Below, piece after piece: positions 1-7,945 of a DNA stretch of 35,649 nt; the first letter of the stretch is position 1, and every line of letters starts with the position of its first letter. Origin of the DNA: a virus; IMG/VR virus record IMGVR_UViG_3300025785_000044, positions 1-35,649 of that record. One strand, written 5' to 3'. Below the pieces are notes generated by a model. The model saw only the letters and a list, made by a program, of their open reading frames with translations. It was not told the origin of the DNA and did not search any database. The position numbers were made by a program, and so were the translations under genes.

Positions 1-90
1 TTGAACGGCTACATAACCAACACCATTTGGAATTGTGACTAGCAAAGTTGGAGTTGTACCGACGGTGATATTTGAGTGATTAAGAGCCAT
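1..90 (-). CDS. Small virion protein, N-terminal part (split by the window end)
   Basis: The ATG at 90-88 is preceded by a GAGAAGGA ribosome binding site and opens 30 codons that run off the left edge. The peptide starts MALNHSNITVG and is a short beta-rich sequence like the small structural proteins found between MuF and protease genes in actinophages. The matching C-terminus appears to lie at 35505-35649, because the gene would continue across the ends of a circular genome. Direct joining is out of frame, so some bases are missing. Role as a decoration or minor head protein is inferred from position only. Confidence 0.7.
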   Translation of the reverse strand, partial: MALNHSNITVGTTPTLLVTIPNGVGYVAVQ

Positions 91-136
91 TGTTTTCCTT
101 CTCTCGGATTATCGTTTAATTGTAATGGTTATTGCT

Positions 137-1018
137 TTACTCTGCTTGATCCGTGTTATCAGTCTGATCCGTAAATCCACTCGGAGCCTCAGGCGGTATG
201 CCCATAGTCGAGCAACGGCAGTTTGGATGAACCGGAATATCCTCAGCGGTTAATCCATTACTGAACTCCCCATCAACATCGGTAACCTCACCATCGATAT
301 CGCACTCCTCATCATCAGGGTCGGAGGCTACCCATTGGATCTGCTCAACTCCTAGAGCGGCATAAGAATCCATCGCGGCAACATTTGCGGCTCGAGATCC
401 TTCGGTCAGCGCAATCATTAACGAGCGATCAGGCGAACCAATTACATCCTTGAGCATTGTTGAAAGAGTTGTTGGGCTTGCACCAATAGAAAAACCTTCG
501 GCAAGGCGGCTACCTATTTGGTCGTAAGTTGTTCCGTTCAGCGTTTGTGTTGTGAGCGTAACCTTTCCGAGCAGTTTCTCTAATCCCCCCGGGGGTTTCA
601 GTAACGCTTCTGCCGCAAAGTTACCCGGCACCCATGTATCCCAGTTGATAGCGTTCTCGAGAACTGCGCTTGCCCACGACACCGCATCCCAGTTGTGGAC
701 GGGTTTTTTCTCAGCCTTTTTGGCTCTTAGTGCCTTACCGTAAGCATCATAAGTCGAGGCAATACCCGTGACATACATATCGGCATAGTGCTGACGAAGT
801 ACGGCTATTAGAGCGGTGTTATCAAGGGTTACATTGTGCATTGCCCACGCTCTAGCCCTAGCCCGATCCTGCGACATAAACTCGCTCACGGTTGGGTGGG
901 TTTGTAAGTATCCCTCAACTATTTTTCGAGGGTCAATGCTTTCGCGTAGCGCAGCCGAAATCTTTAGTGCCGCGCTACTAGCGATGCGCCCATCTACTTG
1001 ATGAACGCCGAGGGTCAT
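137..1018 (-). CDS. MuF-like head morphogenesis protein
   Basis: This 293-residue protein has an alpha-helical N-terminal two thirds and ends with the typical MuF signature: an acidic segment, then V-H-P-N-C-R-C at about residues 263-269. MuF proteins are minor capsid components that act with the portal during procapsid assembly and are often ejected with DNA. Its ATG overlaps the portal stop codon by four bases, so the two are translationally coupled, as usual for portal-MuF pairs. No C-terminal toxin or enzyme domain is attached; the protein ends about 24 residues after the HPNCRC motif with a polar acidic tail. Confidence 0.85.
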   Translation of the reverse strand: MTLGVHQVDGRIASSAALKISAALRESIDPRKIVEGYLQTHPTVSEFMSQDRARARAWAMHNVTLDNTALIAVLRQHYADMYVTGIASTYDAYGKALRAKKAEKKPVHNWDAVSWASAVLENAINWDTWVPGNFAAEALLKPPGGLEKLLGKVTLTTQTLNGTTYDQIGSRLAEGFSIGASPTTLSTMLKDVIGSPDRSLMIALTEGSRAANVAAMDSYAALGVEQIQWVASDPDDEECDIDGEVTDVDGEFSNGLTAEDIPVHPNCRCSTMGIPPEAPSGFTDQTDNTDQAE

Positions 1019-3330
1019 TGCAGATACGCCTTTGCGAGTGACTTTGCGGTATCCATATCTCCGTCAAAGTAGCAACGATTCAGAGCATCCCCGACGATAG
1101 AGTCGAGGGACTTAAACTCGAACTGACGAGCCCTTTTACCTTTACTCGCCCACTTCAGGAACGCCTTGACTTCTGCGCTTGCTTCCTTAGCCTTATCAGG
1201 AGTGCCAAGCCATACCGGAACCTGATCCATACCTAAGAGCCACATAGCGAAGAGGCGATGGTGTCCGTCCACGATTACCTGCTTTTCGCCATCATCAAAG
1301 ACGAGCGGGTAGCCACGGTAAGGAGTGAGGGCTTGACCCATAGACTCAATATGGTCGGCAACATTAGAACGATCGAGAGCGGTATCAGTACCGTAGAGAT
1401 CCTTTACATTGACGAGGGTAAGTTGCGCCTTAGACCATACATCCGGATCGACGGGATAATTGCCGCTATCGGTTTCTACGATTGGCCACGGGCTTGCTAC
1501 TGAGTCTGCCAACATCTCAGGATTGTCTGAGGCAGGATGATCGCCAGCGGCATTTGGAAGGATATGCAACTTCGAGAGCGCATCCTTTACCTCAGCCTTA
1601 GACGGTACGCCAGCCTTCTCGAAATCAGGTGTTTCAGTATTTTGTACATTTCCCGTTGGGTTTTGTACATCTTCTGTTGGCTTTGAATCCGGAGCAGTAT
1701 CAGCGGCAGGTTCAACTGGCGCCATCGGATCAACATCATCGGAGACATTTTCAACACCGGCAGTCGGAGCGGCGGCGTTCACGATTCCCTCAGGAGTGAA
1801 GAGATAAACACCATTGCCAGCGACAAGGATTGGCTGATCAGCGGCAGGAGTGTCTAATAGTGGAAGTCCGAGTTCGCTACGGCGCTCGTTCATAGTCTTT
1901 GTTCCACCACGAAGTTCGAGATCAGACTTCTTTGCCATCTGCTCGTTGTCGCGGATCTCGCCAACCATAAACTTGAACTCAAGTTCGCGTGGCATACCGA
2001 GGTATGTGTAAGAAATGTTGGTGAGCATTTTGCTGATCCATTGGACAAGCGGAGCCACACCGATTGACTGAGCGGCCTCTGCTTCACCTTCTTGGTGTCC
2101 GGACTGTCCTAGTCCACCCTTAGCGGAGAATCCAATTTCGGTTGGAAGTACGCCGAAGTGCCCAGTAATCGAAGTGATGAGGTACTCGTCGAGGTTCGAC
2201 TTAAACTTCTCTCCATAGCCTTCATAGAACTGAGGCTTGAGGCCGGATGGCAAGATCAGAGCGCGCTTGCGTTGCTCAGTCTGTCCAGCAAGGTTGTCGT
2301 TAATGATGTTTTCGTATTGCTTCATTACGAGCGGATCGTTACCGAAGTCCGCATCTGAAGTCAGCATCATCTCAGGGCTAACGCCATCGGTATATTCAGC
2401 ACGAAGCCATTGTTGGCGACGAAGGTAGAGATCGGCTAGAGGTAAGCAACGCTCAACTGGTGATGATCCATAGACGGAGTTTGCTCTACGGTTACGGATG
2501 AAGTAAGAAAGATCGTCCGAAGTGAACTCTCCATCGGCTTCGATATTATCGGAGTTTGCTTGGAACTCAGAACGAGGGAAGCCGTAAAGGATTTGCTGGT
2601 AAGCGGCCTGCGGAGGCATTGGGCGCATACCACGATCATCAAGGAGTGGCTTAATAGTAGATCCATCGAGGATTTGGAAGCCGTAGAGATCTCCACCAAC
2701 GGTGCGTTGTGGCCAGATTGCCCACGCATCAAGAACGAGGATTTCTTCGAGCGCCATCATCATCCAGTCGATGAAGGTCAGACCATTAGCACGATCGGGG
2801 TTCTCCCAAAATGTACGAAGGCGATAAATCTCATCAGAGAACTTTGAGCGGGCTTGGCTCATAGCACGAGTGTGATCTCCACCGATCTCAGCAATAATTT
2901 TTTCGCTTGCATCTTCGGCGATAGTGATATCCCAGTCGAGTCCGGAGATCTTAGCCTTTAACACTTCTACGCAACGGCGAACAATGTCGATCTGTTCAGC
3001 GGCACCACGGAGTGTTTTGAATGGTACGAGTTTCTGCTCAGTACCGATGTTGATGTTTTGGGCAACTTGGTATTCATAACGGCGAGGATCTGCGCGGCCG
3101 TCTTCACGAAGTGGGTTGATTGCACCCGGAAGAATTGGAGAACCTGGTCCAAATGGAACGCCTGCAAGAATTGGATTACGAGGCAGTGGAGTTTGTGCGC
3201 CGTAAGTGTTCTGAGTATTTGCATCTCTCATCTGCTGTTCAGTCATAACGACTGCACCCGCAGGTAAATTAGATGGAGCCTTTTCAATCTGTTGTGCTAC
3301 TGCCTTGGCTAGACGGTCGATTAGACCCAT
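1015..3330 (-). CDS. Portal protein with C-terminal ParB/sulfiredoxin-like domain
   Basis: A 771-residue protein. Residues 1 to about 500 look like a phage portal: position between TerL and MuF, a conserved stretch on binding an unusual vertex (RRCVEVLKAKI, residues about 115-125) and the stem/crown-like region with a QSGHQEGEAEAAQ segment. A low-complexity Pro/Asp/Thr linker (about 540-610) follows, then a ParB/Srx-fold domain with the D-G-H-H-R motif at 688-692 and a following hydrophobic helix ending LLG. The extension makes this portal much longer than the usual 450-550 residues. Portal identity is supported by context and length; the ParB-like domain by motif. What it binds or cleaves is unknown. 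Confidence 0.85.
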   Translation of the reverse strand: MGLIDRLAKAVAQQIEKAPSNLPAGAVVMTEQQMRDANTQNTYGAQTPLPRNPILAGVPFGPGSPILPGAINPLREDGRADPRRYEYQVAQNINIGTEQKLVPFKTLRGAAEQIDIVRRCVEVLKAKISGLDWDITIAEDASEKIIAEIGGDHTRAMSQARSKFSDEIYRLRTFWENPDRANGLTFIDWMMMALEEILVLDAWAIWPQRTVGGDLYGFQILDGSTIKPLLDDRGMRPMPPQAAYQQILYGFPRSEFQANSDNIEADGEFTSDDLSYFIRNRRANSVYGSSPVERCLPLADLYLRRQQWLRAEYTDGVSPEMMLTSDADFGNDPLVMKQYENIINDNLAGQTEQRKRALILPSGLKPQFYEGYGEKFKSNLDEYLITSITGHFGVLPTEIGFSAKGGLGQSGHQEGEAEAAQSIGVAPLVQWISKMLTNISYTYLGMPRELEFKFMVGEIRDNEQMAKKSDLELRGGTKTMNERRSELGLPLLDTPAADQPILVAGNGVYLFTPEGIVNAAAPTAGVENVSDDVDPMAPVEPAADTAPDSKPTEDVQNPTGNVQNTETPDFEKAGVPSKAEVKDALSKLHILPNAAGDHPASDNPEMLADSVASPWPIVETDSGNYPVDPDVWSKAQLTLVNVKDLYGTDTALDRSNVADHIESMGQALTPYRGYPLVFDDGEKQVIVDGHHRLFAMWLLGMDQVPVWLGTPDKAKEASAEVKAFLKWASKGKRARQFEFKSLDSIVGDALNRCYFDGDMDTAKSLAKAYLQ

Positions 3331-3357
3331 GTTGTCCCCTTAGTTATGTCCCTTGTA

Positions 3358-4731
3358 TTACGGACTAGGTGTAATGATAGCGGTATTACATCGCGGACAG
3401 AACTTAGTCTTTTTAACAACTGGCAATCTGCAAGACGGACAGAAATCAGCCATGGCCGCCAGAGATCGAAGAGCATTAGATCCGCTCATCAAATCAGAAA
3501 CCGCCCAGACCATCGCATCCATACGATCGGGCGACTTATCTGAATCCGGCTCCCATGTGACTAACTGATCTTCAAGTTGAGAGAAATCTGATCCAACTAA
3601 ATGAAGGCGCAACTGTTCAGAGAGCGCAGAGATCGGTTCTGCTCGCACTCGCTTGCCTCGAGAGGCGTGAACTTTCCGATACGGGACCGTTGCATCAACT
3701 TGCCGGAGCAGGGACTCAATCATGTCGCCGCCATTGTTGGCCTCGCCGATGATTCGATCACATTTCCATTTGCGATACATCTCGATCGCTTTTCTTGCCC
3801 AATTCTCAGGCGTTCCTCTCATCGAGGCATCTTCAAGGATGTAGTAATGACCATCCGGCGTAGCGCCAGCGACCACGATTCCAGTTTCGTCCGAGCCTTC
3901 TCCGCTTGTGACGGCGGGGTCGATAGCAACGACAACCCTGAAATAAGGCGGGGCATTTTCGGGCTTGATTCGAGCCTCCTCGATCAGCGCTCTCGTCCAT
4001 AGGGCTGAGTCTGATTCGTCAAGGATCTCGCCGTAAAGTTCCTGTCGTCCCATTCTGGTGCCTGCGTATCGGGCTTGTAGTTCGACTAGAGCCTGCGGAG
4101 CGAGGTTGTCGGCATTATCGAAGGTCGAGCCCCTGACGATCTTCACAGTGCCATCTGTGCGGCTAACAAGATTCCTAATTAGGGCAACAGGGCGCGGGGT
4201 TGTGGTGACAATAGTTCGAGGATGGCTACCTAAGCGCATACCGAACTGAAGTTGATCCCATGTATCCGGATAACGCCACGCCGCCAATTCGTCGCACCAA
4301 GCCCCGTGATGCTGAGGACCGCGCAAGCGATCAGGCTCATCGGCTGAGAAGAGTTTGATCTTTGAGCCATTGGTTAAAGAGATCGCTCCCTGAGATCTGT
4401 TGTAATCGGCAAGCGATCCGTAATCTCTGAGGATGTTGATAATTCCCGACTCACCTTCGGCGCATACATCACGGACATCGCTAAAGGTCGGAGCGACAAT
4501 CGCCCACCTAGTGTTGTTCTGCGTTGTTGCTTCCCACGCCAGCCATTCAGCGGCAGTGCGAGTCTTGCCAGCGCCTCGACCTGCTAAATAAAGATAGATT
4601 GACCAGTTTTCATCATCACTCGGTAATTGCTCCGGCCTCGCTAGATCGTTCTCCCACGCTATCCGGCGATCCTGAAACTTCTCGTATAACTTTGATAATT
4701 TCTCGTGTTCTCTGTCGTAAAAGGTTTCCAT
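3358..4731 (-). CDS. Terminase large subunit with C-terminal zinc ribbon
   Basis: DNA-packaging motor ATPase and nuclease, 457 residues. The Walker A motif G-R-G-A-G-K-T is at 51-57, the Walker B D-E at 147-148, and the RNase H-like nuclease starts with V-A-I-D-P at about 268-272 (catalytic D271 expected). The end carries an unusual zinc ribbon: C431, C434, C445, C448, in two CPxC knuckles. The start codon lies 116 bp inside the TerS gene; there is no other in-frame Met before Walker A and the spacing from start to Walker A is normal, so the overlap is probably real. Confidence 0.93.
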   Translation of the reverse strand: METFYDREHEKLSKLYEKFQDRRIAWENDLARPEQLPSDDENWSIYLYLAGRGAGKTRTAAEWLAWEATTQNNTRWAIVAPTFSDVRDVCAEGESGIINILRDYGSLADYNRSQGAISLTNGSKIKLFSADEPDRLRGPQHHGAWCDELAAWRYPDTWDQLQFGMRLGSHPRTIVTTTPRPVALIRNLVSRTDGTVKIVRGSTFDNADNLAPQALVELQARYAGTRMGRQELYGEILDESDSALWTRALIEEARIKPENAPPYFRVVVAIDPAVTSGEGSDETGIVVAGATPDGHYYILEDASMRGTPENWARKAIEMYRKWKCDRIIGEANNGGDMIESLLRQVDATVPYRKVHASRGKRVRAEPISALSEQLRLHLVGSDFSQLEDQLVTWEPDSDKSPDRMDAMVWAVSDLMSGSNALRSLAAMADFCPSCRLPVVKKTKFCPRCNTAIITPSP

Positions 4732-5101
4732 CGTAACTCGTCACCTCCACCTCAGTTTTTACTGGCGCGTCAATTCCATAGAGTTTTGCATCGCGCTCCA
4801 ATATCTTGAGCATAACCTTAATTGCCTCGAGATCGCCTTTAACGACATCAGGCCAAATAGCAGTGAGAGCAACTTCGAGCCTCTGCCTATGCAACTCACG
4901 CATCTCAGCGCTAAGGGCATCATCACGCATACGCTCCATCGCTCGTTTGAACGCGGCTCGAGCGCCTGACTCATCTGCATAATTTAAGCGCTTGGCGATC
5001 TGATCGAATGTTGCTCCGCCTTGGCGATACTGAACAACCTGCCGCTCCTTCTCAAACAGAGCAGGGTCAATACTAATTACATCCGGATTATTTTCACCCA
5101 T
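4616..5101 (-). CDS. Terminase small subunit
   Basis: 161 residues when started at the ATG at 5101, eight bases after the upstream stop; a longer form from 5152 would overlap the Mom-like gene. An N-terminal helix-turn-helix (QYRQGGATFDQIAKRLNY, about residues 24-41) is followed by long amphipathic helices and a segment that includes KVMLKILERDAKLYGID, a motif typical of HTH-type TerS proteins that recognise phage DNA and recruit TerL. Its last 116 bp are also the start of TerL in another frame. No obvious ribosome binding site is seen, so coupling to the upstream gene is likely. Confidence 0.82.
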   Translation of the reverse strand: MGENNPDVISIDPALFEKERQVVQYRQGGATFDQIAKRLNYADESGARAAFKRAMERMRDDALSAEMRELHRQRLEVALTAIWPDVVKGDLEAIKVMLKILERDAKLYGIDAPVKTEVEVTSYDGNLLRQRTREIIKVIREVSGSPDSVGERSSEAGAITE

Positions 5102-5108
5102 AAACGGA

Positions 5109-5885
5109 TTACGATTCTTCGTTAGGTTGGAGCCCTGAAGTCGGAATTGCACCGCTATCTTCTAACAGGAAGTTAGACGCATCGCTGTTTATGCTTTCAG
5201 GGCGTGAACCTTTGTACATCCTAGCACCTGCCTTGTCGATCTCAGAGAACGGCAAGATAGGAACTGTGAGGCGCTCTTTAGCCGCAGGATCGAGGAAATA
5301 GACATACCTCAGTTGGAATCCCTCAGCCTTCTGTGCGCCAATACTGTTGAGGAACTTATGGCTTGACTCAGTGCCAACCTTGCCCCACTTTTTCTGCAAC
5401 TCTGATGAAACCCCTGTGGTGAAGTTAATGTCTGCGGCATATTCGCCGTCAGGCAGTCTCCAAATAGTCTTGTTCTTGTTAATCTGAGTCAGCACGAAGC
5501 CTGAGGCGCGGTAGATCGTTCCATCTCCGCACTGAGTGCCATCGGCGAAAGAGATTACCCACTGCAAATGGGGAGCGTGCTTCTTGAGCATCTTAAGCGC
5601 TACGCCTATTGCGCGGGACTCACTGTTCTTAGGCAGGGCATCGCTAAAGGCCATCCGGTTTAATTCGATGAAGCCGTTCCACGGGGTATCTTTGACGAGC
5701 CCCTGAGTCTTGCGCTTATCCATAGACGGGCCAAATTGAAGCGCTCCCTCTAATTTCCCGTTATAGAAAACGCCGATGTGGATTTGGGAGTTTGGCGCGA
5801 CCTTTTTACTGTAATGAATCTTCCGGACTAAGGCATTGGCCTCAGCGGAGGTGATCGGCTTTAAGATTATGTCTTTCGCGCTCAT
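5109..5885 (-). CDS. Mom-like DNA adenine hypermodification protein (GNAT-type fold)
   Basis: This 258-residue protein resembles phage Mu Mom, which converts adenine in DNA to a carbamoylmethyl form and shields DNA from restriction. Visible motifs: I-H-Y-S at 23-26, G-A-L-Q-F-G-P at 47-53, E-L-N-R-M-A-F at 74-80, S-F-A-D-G-T at 112-117 and I-Y-R-A-S-G-F at 124-130. H24, Y25, D115 and Y125 have the same order and D-to-Y spacing as the residues reported, as I recall, to be critical in Mu Mom. The start overlaps the ParB-like gene by four bases. The last 60 residues are a polar extension with no recognised domain. Family assignment is from motif memory; the exact modification is unknown. Confidence 0.85.
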   Translation of the reverse strand: MSAKDIILKPITSAEANALVRKIHYSKKVAPNSQIHIGVFYNGKLEGALQFGPSMDKRKTQGLVKDTPWNGFIELNRMAFSDALPKNSESRAIGVALKMLKKHAPHLQWVISFADGTQCGDGTIYRASGFVLTQINKNKTIWRLPDGEYAADINFTTGVSSELQKKWGKVGTESSHKFLNSIGAQKAEGFQLRYVYFLDPAAKERLTVPILPFSEIDKAGARMYKGSRPESINSDASNFLLEDSGAIPTSGLQPNEES

Positions 5886-6481
5886 ACCTGAGTCCCTAGG
5901 AATATCTCAGCCATCCGAGTCAAGGCGTTGCCATTCTTGTTCGTATTTTCCTCATCAGGGAATTCGCCCAACGCAAGGGAGGCAGAAATCGCGTTGTTCA
6001 CGATTTCGACTTGCTCATGGCTCAGGGTAAAAGTGACTTGCTGAAATGGCGACTGCTCTTTAGTGGTCTTATCAAACGCATCTGACCAGTCATCGGCGGA
6101 GGCTTTAGCGACCTTCTCAAATCCTAGGCCTTCAATATCCCAACCAAGATCCTCAAGATCAACAAGTTGGTTAGATAGCGCGATCTCATCCCATTCGGCT
6201 AATTCAGCGGAGCGATTATCTGCGAGCGCATAAGCCTTGGCGGTCTCGGAATCCCAATCATCAGGACATACGCTTACTGCGATCTCTTTCCATCCGAGAG
6301 ATCGAGCGGCTTCAAGCGTTCCGTTGCCAGCAATTACTACGCCATTATGAACAACGAGAGGTTTGCGCTGGCCAAACTTTTCGAGGCTGGCCTTAATCGC
6401 GGCAAGATTACGGCTCGAATGTTTCCGAGCGTTCTGTGGATCGAGAGTCAGGCCCCCGATTGCTACCGTTTCCAATTCCAT
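5882..6481 (-). CDS. ParB-like domain protein next to Mom
   Basis: A 199-residue protein whose first 95 residues are a ParB/Srx-like domain: DPQNARKHSSRNLAAI (17-32), the QRKPLVV strand (about 37-43) and the phage-type I-A-G-N-G-T-L-E-A-A motif (about 50-59) in place of the chromosomal GERRxxA. Helical, acidic C-terminal half without a recognised DNA-binding domain. Such proteins commonly sit beside DNA methylases or modification enzymes in phages. Four-base overlap with the Mom-like gene suggests that they are made together, possibly acting on the same DNA or nucleotide substrate. Its own 5' end overlaps the upstream small gene by 74 bp. Confidence 0.85.
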   Translation of the reverse strand: MELETVAIGGLTLDPQNARKHSSRNLAAIKASLEKFGQRKPLVVHNGVVIAGNGTLEAARSLGWKEIAVSVCPDDWDSETAKAYALADNRSAELAEWDEIALSNQLVDLEDLGWDIEGLGFEKVAKASADDWSDAFDKTTKEQSPFQQVTFTLSHEQVEIVNNAISASLALGEFPDEENTNKNGNALTRMAEIFLGTQV

Positions 6482-6659
6482 TATTTACTGCCTCTAATCT
6501 AGCGTCAAGTAATGAATCCATCTCGCCCATCAGGAACGCCTTCCGCTGATGGGTGAGCCTATTTCCGTACCGATCCTTGAGCATAACGGCAAGATGGGCG
6601 ATCGCTTCGTCTATATCGGCGAGCGTGATCACTTCCTTGTCGATAATCATGGGGATCAT
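6408..6659 (-). CDS. Small conserved-looking protein of unknown function
   Basis: 83 residues, helical and charged, with ITLADIDEAIAHLAVMLKD near the start and MDSLLDARLEAV in the middle. The start follows the stop of the excisionase-like gene by one base (TAATATG-type junction), and the end overlaps the first 74 bp of the ParB-like gene in another frame; the last 20 residues, encoded in the overlap, are low-complexity. I know of similar short proteins in actinophage early regions but cannot name a function. Confidence 0.65.
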   Translation of the reverse strand: MIPMIIDKEVITLADIDEAIAHLAVMLKDRYGNRLTHQRKAFLMGEMDSLLDARLEAVNNGIGNGSNRGPDSRSTERSETFEP

Positions 6660-6660
6660 A

Positions 6661-6843
6661 TTACCGTTTGCGGGCCTCGCGTTTTTCCCTATACGCCTTA
6701 ATATCTTCAGCGCGATAGAAAACAGACTTTCCTTCTTTTTTCACCCATGCAATAGTTTTACGAAATTGCAACTGACGAAGATTGTTGATCGTAATCTGTA
6801 AGTGATCGACAACCTGTTGCGAGTTCCAGAGTTCATCTACCAT
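6661..6843 (-). CDS. Excisionase/MerR-like helix-turn-helix protein
   Basis: 60 residues forming one winged helix of the HTH_17 type: W-N-S-Q-Q-V-V-D-H-L (6-15), a recognition segment ITINNLRQLQ and a wing followed by F-Y-R-A-E-D-I (42-48). Such proteins bend DNA as excisionases or act as small regulators. There is no integrase in the window, so a regulatory or DNA-architecture role is more likely. The start overlaps the SSB stop by seven bases. Confidence 0.75.
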   Translation of the reverse strand: MVDELWNSQQVVDHLQITINNLRQLQFRKTIAWVKKEGKSVFYRAEDIKAYREKREARKR

Positions 6844-7205
6844 GATGGCATTTCCTCAACCTGAGTAAATGATGATTCCTTAGGCTTTGTGCGCGCCTTT
6901 AGATAAAAATCTGTTCCAGAAATTTCAAGTGAGATTTTTTTCTCGCCATCTTTTGTCGTATAAGTTGATTGTGCCAATCGGCCAACGACTGCGATGCGAT
7001 CTCCTTTTTGGAGATTCTCGATCACTGCATCTGACTTGCTATTCCAAAAAGTAACTCGGAACCAAATTGTTTCGCCATCTTCATACTGGCCATTGACCTT
7101 CTTGCGCGGCGTATGGGCTAACGAGAACGATGCAAGCACTTCGTCCTTGAGCATTTTAATTTCCGGATCTGACCCGAGATTGCCTTCGATAATGATCTGA
7201 TTCAT
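6837..7205 (-). CDS. ssb: Single-stranded DNA-binding protein
   Basis: A 122-residue OB-fold protein: I-I-I-E-G-N-L-G-S-D-P-E at 4-15, W-F-R-V-T-F-W at 48-54 and L-Q-K-G-D-R-I-A-V-V-G-R-L at 64-76 are the hallmark SSB segments. The tail is short and ends EEMPSW, with acidic residues and a terminal aromatic rather than the bacterial DDDIPF, so it may bind host SSB partners less well. It coats ssDNA during replication and recombination. Ribosome binding site AAAGG with the leader AACAGGAAAGGCAA also seen before other genes here. Confidence 0.93.
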   Translation of the reverse strand: MNQIIIEGNLGSDPEIKMLKDEVLASFSLAHTPRKKVNGQYEDGETIWFRVTFWNSKSDAVIENLQKGDRIAVVGRLAQSTYTTKDGEKKISLEISGTDFYLKARTKPKESSFTQVEEMPSW

Positions 7206-7235
7206 TTAATTGCCTTTCCTGTTGGATCGCTTACA

Positions 7236-7556
7236 TTACATTACTTGAACGCTTCCGTCATTTTTCAAGATTACCCACTTGCCATCAGGTTGCAGAAATG
7301 GCTCGGCCTCCGGATCTGCCCAACTACTGACCATCCACCCTTTATCCGTTGCGATAGATGGGTTCTTATGAATTGAATTAGTCCCGAGGTTATGGCACTC
7401 ATGGTGAACGCGGATCAAATTAGAAACGGAATCCTTGCCGCCTCGGGACTTTAATTTTCTGTGGTGGAGCGCCATAGACTCAAGGGCAGGGCCACCGCAG
7501 GTTTCGCAGTAATACCCCGCCCTTGCCTCTACAAGCGCAACGATTTTTTGATCCAC
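7236..7556 (-). CDS. HNH endonuclease
   Basis: 106 residues. Zinc knuckle C17-x2-C20, catalytic-type H-H at 31-32, N46, then H51-H52 and C54-H55-N56 give the HNH fold. The GTG start at 7556 follows directly after the stop of the upstream cell-wall hydrolase. HNH proteins in phages act in packaging or as homing or nicking nucleases; this one is far from TerS/TerL and next to SSB, so no role is assigned. The C-terminal 40 residues (WADPEAEPFLQPDGKWVI) are an uncharacterised tail. Confidence 0.85.
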   Translation of the reverse strand: MDQKIVALVEARAGYYCETCGGPALESMALHHRKLKSRGGKDSVSNLIRVHHECHNLGTNSIHKNPSIATDKGWMVSSWADPEAEPFLQPDGKWVILKNDGSVQVM

Positions 7557-7913
7557 CTAGTACCAGCCGTATCTCATCTCGTGCCTCCATGCGGCGCAGG
7601 GAGAGCCGTAACGGACCTTAATATAGTGCAGGCCGTAGTCGATCTGAGTCATTGGGCTTTTAGGCTTGTATTCGAACTTGTAATTACCCCATGTGGTCGG
7701 CAGGAATTGAGCGATACCGAACGCACCGGAGGATTTGTTCAAGGCTTTAGCGTTCCAGTGCGACTCCTGTGTCCACAATTTATCGAGGCACACGAATTGA
7801 CCCATGCTTGGCACTTTCATGTGAGCGTAAAGTTTTGGGTGCATGAGAAACGAGAGGCTTTCACGCGGAGCGTTTGCCGCCTGCGCTACAACCGTTTGAA
7901 AAGATCCCACCAA
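7557..7913 (-). CDS. Lytic transglycosylase-like cell-wall hydrolase (start uncertain)
   Basis: The C-terminal 75 residues match the actinobacterial SLT/aggregation-promoting-factor type domain: W-T-Q-E-S-H-W-N with the catalytic-type Glu, S-G-A-F-G-I-A-Q-F-L-P and the terminal W-R-H-E-M-R-Y-G-W-Y. The listed start is a TTG at 7913, but the open frame upstream encodes AKGKILLVAILVGSF, which with QTVVAQA forms a convincing Sec signal peptide; the frame is open only up to 7958 and holds no ATG, GTG or TTG there. A non-standard start (for example ATA at 7950 overlapping the previous stop, near the purine-rich AAAGGAAAG) is possible. Cleaves peptidoglycan outside the membrane. Confidence 0.8.
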   Translation of the reverse strand: MVGSFQTVVAQAANAPRESLSFLMHPKLYAHMKVPSMGQFVCLDKLWTQESHWNAKALNKSSGAFGIAQFLPTTWGNYKFEYKPKSPMTQIDYGLHYIKVRYGSPCAAWRHEMRYGWY

Positions 7914-7945
7914 GATGGCTACTAAAAGGATCTTTCCTTTAGCCC

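Noticed and set aside
2436-2732. Shadow frames inside portal, tail and tape measure genes (for example 26191-26445, 29154-29432)
   Set aside because: Out-of-frame leucine/serine-rich readings of conserved genes with no ribosome binding site.
3601-4002. 133-residue plus-strand open frame opposite TerL
   Set aside because: Composition of a shadow frame, lies over conserved terminase codons.
7461-7925. 154-residue plus-strand open frame over HNH and hydrolase genes
   Set aside because: Covers two recognised minus-strand genes with clear motifs; no signs of selection.
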